A stretch of DNA of 64,000 nucleotides from Nitrospirota bacterium. GTDB taxonomy: Bacteria; Nitrospirota; Thermodesulfovibrionia; Thermodesulfovibrionales; Magnetobacteriaceae. This document shows, in pieces, positions 60,792-64,000 of this stretch (positions are counted from its first letter, which is position 1; every line of letters starts with the position of its first letter). A program made the position numbers and the translations under genes. The DNA lies in the NCBI GenBank assembly GCA_015233895.1, contig JADFXG010000003.1, positions 1-64,000 on the forward strand, written 5' to 3'. The notes below the pieces were generated by a model. That model did no database searches. It was not told the DNA's origin and was given only the letters and a program-made list of their open reading frames with translations.

Positions 60792-62397
60792 TTTTGTTTC
60801 CCATTTCTTTTATTTTACTTTGTGCAGCCTCTAAATTTTCACGGGCTATGCTGAAATACGGATTTAAGTTAAGAGCCATTATAAAACTCCTCTTAGCATC
60901 CACTGCTTTTCCCTCTGCCATATAGGCCATACCCATCCCGTTTAACGCCGTATAAAGCAGCGGGTTTTTCTTTATCGCCTCGTTATAATAATAAATAGCG
61001 TCCGTAATATGGTTTTCGTTTAACAGTACGAATGCAAGGTTTATGTGAGATTGCACATAATCAGGGTTTATTCTTATAGCCTCACTGAGGTACTGTTTAG
61101 AAAGTGAAAAATTCCCCCTTAAAGCATAAGCTGTGCCAATGTTGTACAGTGCCACATAGTTACCCTGAGTAACCTGTGCAGCGTGTCCAAACAGTGTGAA
61201 ATCATCTTTCCAGTAATGTACCTGTTTTTTAGAAACCACGCTAAAAATTATTACAACAAGGGTTATAGCTAAAAACAGCATAGCTGTTTGCCTGCTGGTT
61301 TTTGGTTTAGGGAGTGACATAGAGAGCATAATGAAAAGCCCAATGTACGGGATATAAGTGTATCTGTCTGCCATTGAATGAAGCCCTATCTGAACAACTC
61401 CTGCTACCGGAAACAGTGTGCCAAGATAAAATAACCAACCTGTCAAAAGCCACGGGGATTTTTTCACATTCTTTAGTGAAACTATAGTTACAATGGCTAA
61501 TACTGCTACCGATAAAAGAACATGGCTGAGGGGAATGGCTTTTTGAAGCGGATACAGAGGTGAAAGGCCATGTGGGTAAAACATTATATAAACATATTTT
61601 ACATACGTTACAATAGCATTTTTAAGCCTTAGGACAAGAGGGATCGCCTCAAAGGGTTCATCTGAGCCAATCTGAATCCTGTAGGTAATAAAACTCGATA
61701 CAGCCGAGAAAATAAAAAATGGAATTTTCTCTGCAATAAGCCAAAATAACGATCTACCTTCATTAGCGGTGCTTGTGAAATTAAAGCGCCTGAGCGGCCA
61801 GAAATCAAACAGTAGAAGCACAAAAGGAAATGTGACAGCCATAGGTTTTGACATCAGTGACAGTACAAAAAAACACAGAGCACAAAGATATCTTTTAGTG
61901 TGGGGCTTTTTAGCATACAAAACATATGAAAGCAGGGCAAGCATCCAGAAAAGCGTACTCAGCACGTCCTTTCTTTCGGAAATCCATGCGACAGATTCCA
62001 CATGCGCCGGGTGAACGGCAAACAGGGCTGCAGTAAAAGCGCTCGCAATTAAATTACCGGTCATTAGCTGCACAATTACAAAGAGAAGTATTGAGCTTGC
62101 TGTGTGGAGTATTATGTTTGTTATATGATGTCCGCCAATGTTGCTGCCATAGAGGGACACATCTGTCATGTGTGATATAAGAGTAAGCGGAAGCCAGTTG
62201 CTGTCAACAATTGCCGTAGCTACCCACATTAACGAATGGCGGTTCAAACCCGACAGAACAATACGGTTTTGGCTTACATAGAGGTTATCGTCATAGTCAA
62301 CAAATCCAAAGTGCGTAGCCTCGGAATATATAATTAATATTGCCGTAATCAGAAAAAAGCAAACTGCTGTCTTAGTATAAACTGAGCGTTCCATCAC
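60778..62397 (-). CDS. TMTC-like multi-pass membrane protein with TPRs, copy 2
   Basis: 539 residues with the same plan as its neighbour: FGFVDYDDNLYVSQN, SNWLPLTLISHMTDVSLYGSNIGGHHITNIILHT, HPAHVESVAWISERKDVLSTLFW, SMADRYTYIPYIGLFI, then TPRs (ALYNIGTAYALRGNFSLSKQYLSEAI, SHINLAFVLLNENHITDAIYYYNEAI). The shared HVESVAW and RKDVL motifs show an old tandem duplication. The acidic DYDD pair in the first loop resembles the catalytic DE-type site of GT-C enzymes. The gene starts at ATG 62397, divergent from napA. Confidence 0.82.
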   Translation of the reverse strand: MMERSVYTKTAVCFFLITAILIIYSEATHFGFVDYDDNLYVSQNRIVLSGLNRHSLMWVATAIVDSNWLPLTLISHMTDVSLYGSNIGGHHITNIILHTASSILLFVIVQLMTGNLIASAFTAALFAVHPAHVESVAWISERKDVLSTLFWMLALLSYVLYAKKPHTKRYLCALCFFVLSLMSKPMAVTFPFVLLLFDFWPLRRFNFTSTANEGRSLFWLIAEKIPFFIFSAVSSFITYRIQIGSDEPFEAIPLVLRLKNAIVTYVKYVYIMFYPHGLSPLYPLQKAIPLSHVLLSVAVLAIVTIVSLKNVKKSPWLLTGWLFYLGTLFPVAGVVQIGLHSMADRYTYIPYIGLFIMLSMSLPKPKTSRQTAMLFLAITLVVIIFSVVSKKQVHYWKDDFTLFGHAAQVTQGNYVALYNIGTAYALRGNFSLSKQYLSEAIRINPDYVQSHINLAFVLLNENHITDAIYYYNEAIKKNPLLYTALNGMGMAYMAEGKAVDAKRSFIMALNLNPYFSIARENLEAAQSKIKEMGNKNAKH

Positions 62398-62613
62398 TTA
62401 TATTATCACTTTTCTAAGATCTATTAATTATACCAATTATTGGATACTTTCTTTTTTCGAAACCCTGACATTTTTAGATTAGCACTACAATAATAATAAA
62501 AAATTTTTAGATATTTTTTTTAGCTCAATTTATGATATTGTTTTTATGCAGGGGTTAGTAACTTAAGTCACGATGAAACGCCACAAAAAACAGCTATTGA
62601 AGGAGGTACAATA

Positions 62614-64000
62614 ATGGCATTTTCAAGGAGAGAGTTTATAAAAAGAGCTGCTGCCGTGTTTGCTGCAACAACATGTGGTATAGCAGTGCCGGCTGAGCTT
62701 CTTGCTGAGGCAAAAAGCACGGAGGCTAAGTGGAAATGGGATAAAGCCGTGTGCCGCTTCTGTGGTACCGGATGCGGCATAATGGTAGCTGTAAGTAACG
62801 ACAAGGTGGTAGCCGTCAAAGGTGATATCAATGCACCTGTTAACAAGGGATTAAACTGTATAAAGGGATACTTTAACGCAAAAATTATGTACGGAGCAGA
62901 CAGGTTGTCGGAACCCCTTATGAGGATTAATGAAAAAGGACAGTTCGATAAAAAAGCCAATTTCAAACCGGTTACTTGGAAACGTGCCTTTGACGAAATG
63001 GAAACACAGTTTAAGAAGCACTACAACACGCTGGGGCCTGATGGTATCGCTATTTTTGGCTCCGGACAGTACACAATTATGGAGGGTGTGGCTGCGGTAA
63101 AACTGATTAAAGCAGGTTTCAGGAGTAATAACATAGACCCCAATGCACGCCACTGTATGGCATCAGCCGTGGTCGGCTTCATGCAGTCATTTGGAATTGA
63201 CGAACCTGCCGGTAACTACGACGACATGCACCACGCTGATTCCATAGTCCTGTGGGGGGCAAACATGGCAGAAATGCACCCAATTTTATGGTCTAAAATA
63301 ACCGATAGAAAATTAAGTGACAGAAAGAATATAAAGATTGTCAATCTCTCCACATATACAAACCGATGCTCAAATATTGCCGATCTGGAGATTATATTTA
63401 AGCCAAATACTGACCTTGCAATCTTAAACTATATAGCCAGAGAAATAGTGTACAACCACCCAGAGGCCATAGACCAGGAGTTTGTGAGTAATAACTGTGC
63501 TTTTGTAACCGGCCCGGTAGATATTGGCTATGGCATGAGAAACAACCCAAAGCATCCGTCGTTTGACCCTAAAGAGCAGGATACGGTTGCCAAAGAGGTA
63601 TCCAAAGTAATTTCCGAAAATGAGGCGACAGCGCTTTCTGCTCTTGGTATAAAAGCAGGGGACACGATGGAGATGAAAAACACAAACAACGCTATGAAGC
63701 ACTGGGTAATAAGTTTTGAGGATTTCAAAAAAGGCCTTGAACCATACACTCTCGACTATACGGCAAAACTTGCCAAGGGCAGGTCAGACGAATCACTGGA
63801 GGATTTTAAGAAAAAACTACAGGCATTGGTAAATATATATACGGAAAAAGGGGGAAAGGTCACAAGCTACTGGACGATGGGCTTTAACCAGCACATAAGG
63901 GGTTCATGGGTTAACGAGCAGATCTATACCGTACACCTGCTTTTAGGAAAGCAAGCGGCACCTGGTAACGGGGCATTTAGCCTTACCGGACAACCTAGCG
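62614..64000 (+). CDS. napA: Periplasmic nitrate reductase catalytic subunit (3' end outside window)
   Basis: The frame is open to the window end (about 462 of ~800 residues). A twin-arginine signal ([14 protein letters not shown]) is followed by a cleavage region PAELLAEA. The [4Fe-4S] ligands are CRFCGTGC and the later NCIKG. The molybdenum-ligand Cys is in [14 protein letters not shown], the hallmark of NapA against formate dehydrogenase (Sec/Cys) and NasA. It reduces nitrate to nitrite in the periplasm. AAGGAGGT at 62600-62607 supports ATG 62614. The upstream 215 bases hold AT-rich promoter sequence without a clear FNR box. Partner genes would lie beyond the window. Confidence 0.95.
   Translation, partial: MAFSRREFIKRAAAVFAATTCGIAVPAELLAEAKSTEAKWKWDKAVCRFCGTGCGIMVAVSNDKVVAVKGDINAPVNKGLNCIKGYFNAKIMYGADRLSEPLMRINEKGQFDKKANFKPVTWKRAFDEMETQFKKHYNTLGPDGIAIFGSGQYTIMEGVAAVKLIKAGFRSNNIDPNARHCMASAVVGFMQSFGIDEPAGNYDDMHHADSIVLWGANMAEMHPILWSKITDRKLSDRKNIKIVNLSTYTNRCSNIADLEIIFKPNTDLAILNYIAREIVYNHPEAIDQEFVSNNCAFVTGPVDIGYGMRNNPKHPSFDPKEQDTVAKEVSKVISENEATALSALGIKAGDTMEMKNTNNAMKHWVISFEDFKKGLEPYTLDYTAKLAKGRSDESLEDFKKKLQALVNIYTEKGGKVTSYWTMGFNQHIRGSWVNEQIYTVHLLLGKQAAPGNGAFSLTGQPS

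Noticed and set aside
62398-62613. Molybdenum-cofactor riboswitch or FNR box before napA
   Set aside because: I found neither a convincing TTGAT-N4-ATCAA site nor a stable Moco-type fold by eye; only AT-rich sequence and a strong ribosome site.

Overview
The window reads as a chromosomal segment of a flagellated, Gram-negative, anaerobe-leaning bacterium with moderate to low GC content. The gene mix suggests Nitrospirota, possibly a magnetotactic-type lineage. Supporting genes are a fused CobA/HemD, an HMGL-family (Re-type) citrate synthase next to NAD-type isocitrate dehydrogenase, B12-dependent ribonucleotide reductase, FliW/CsrA, periplasmic nitrate reductase NapA, and many TPR/STAND/LRR proteins. 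This assignment is inferred from gene content only; there is no rRNA or tRNA gene in the window that I can see.

Layout. 1-0.45 kb: right end of an IS630-family insertion sequence. 0.5-2.4 kb: a lone receiver protein, a folded intergenic element and serS. 2.4-6.8 kb: a defence-like operon on the minus strand. It encodes a CHAT protease-like domain fused to a STAND NTPase, a TPR and a PtuA-type ATPase, followed by a PtuB-type HNH nuclease. The first gene is broken by a one-base frameshift and the second by an in-frame amber codon. 7-12 kb: hemC, cobA-hemD, Re-citrate-synthase-like gene and icd. 12-17.2 kb: a lipoprotein, an MscS channel, and a second defence-like giant (metallophosphoesterase-STAND-TPR). 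17.2-17.6 kb: a MITE-like element and dispersed palindromic repeats. 17.6-26.1 kb: coaE, nrdJ, a dead Uma2 gene, an IS256 fragment fused to another reading frame, dinD, aspC, mazG and lipA. 26.3-37.1 kb: a secreted protein, signalling and envelope genes (chemoreceptor, two-CW protein, DUF4412 protein, acs, GGDEF/EAL protein, transglutaminase). 37.1-37.95 kb: two more MITE-like elements and second copies of the dispersed repeats. 38-47 kb: a minus-strand flagellar cluster (flgF-G-A-H-I-J-M-N, flgL, csrA, fliW, fliK-like, fhlB-like) with a good sigma-54 promoter at its head and no flgK. 47.2-55 kb: hybrid kinase, Nfu, AmiC-type amidase, EcfT-like protein, D-aminoacylase and AI-2E transporter. 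55.1-62.4 kb (minus strand): prfA, DUF1385, rpmE, an LRR protein, cinA and two tandem TMTC-like membrane/TPR proteins. 62.6 kb to the end: the 5' part of napA.

The most interesting parts are the CHAT-STAND-TPR-PtuA + HNH locus, the ~124-nt folded element in front of serS, and a family of non-autonomous elements whose ends match the right end of the resident IS630 element. No CRISPR array, phage structural genes or integrase were seen.
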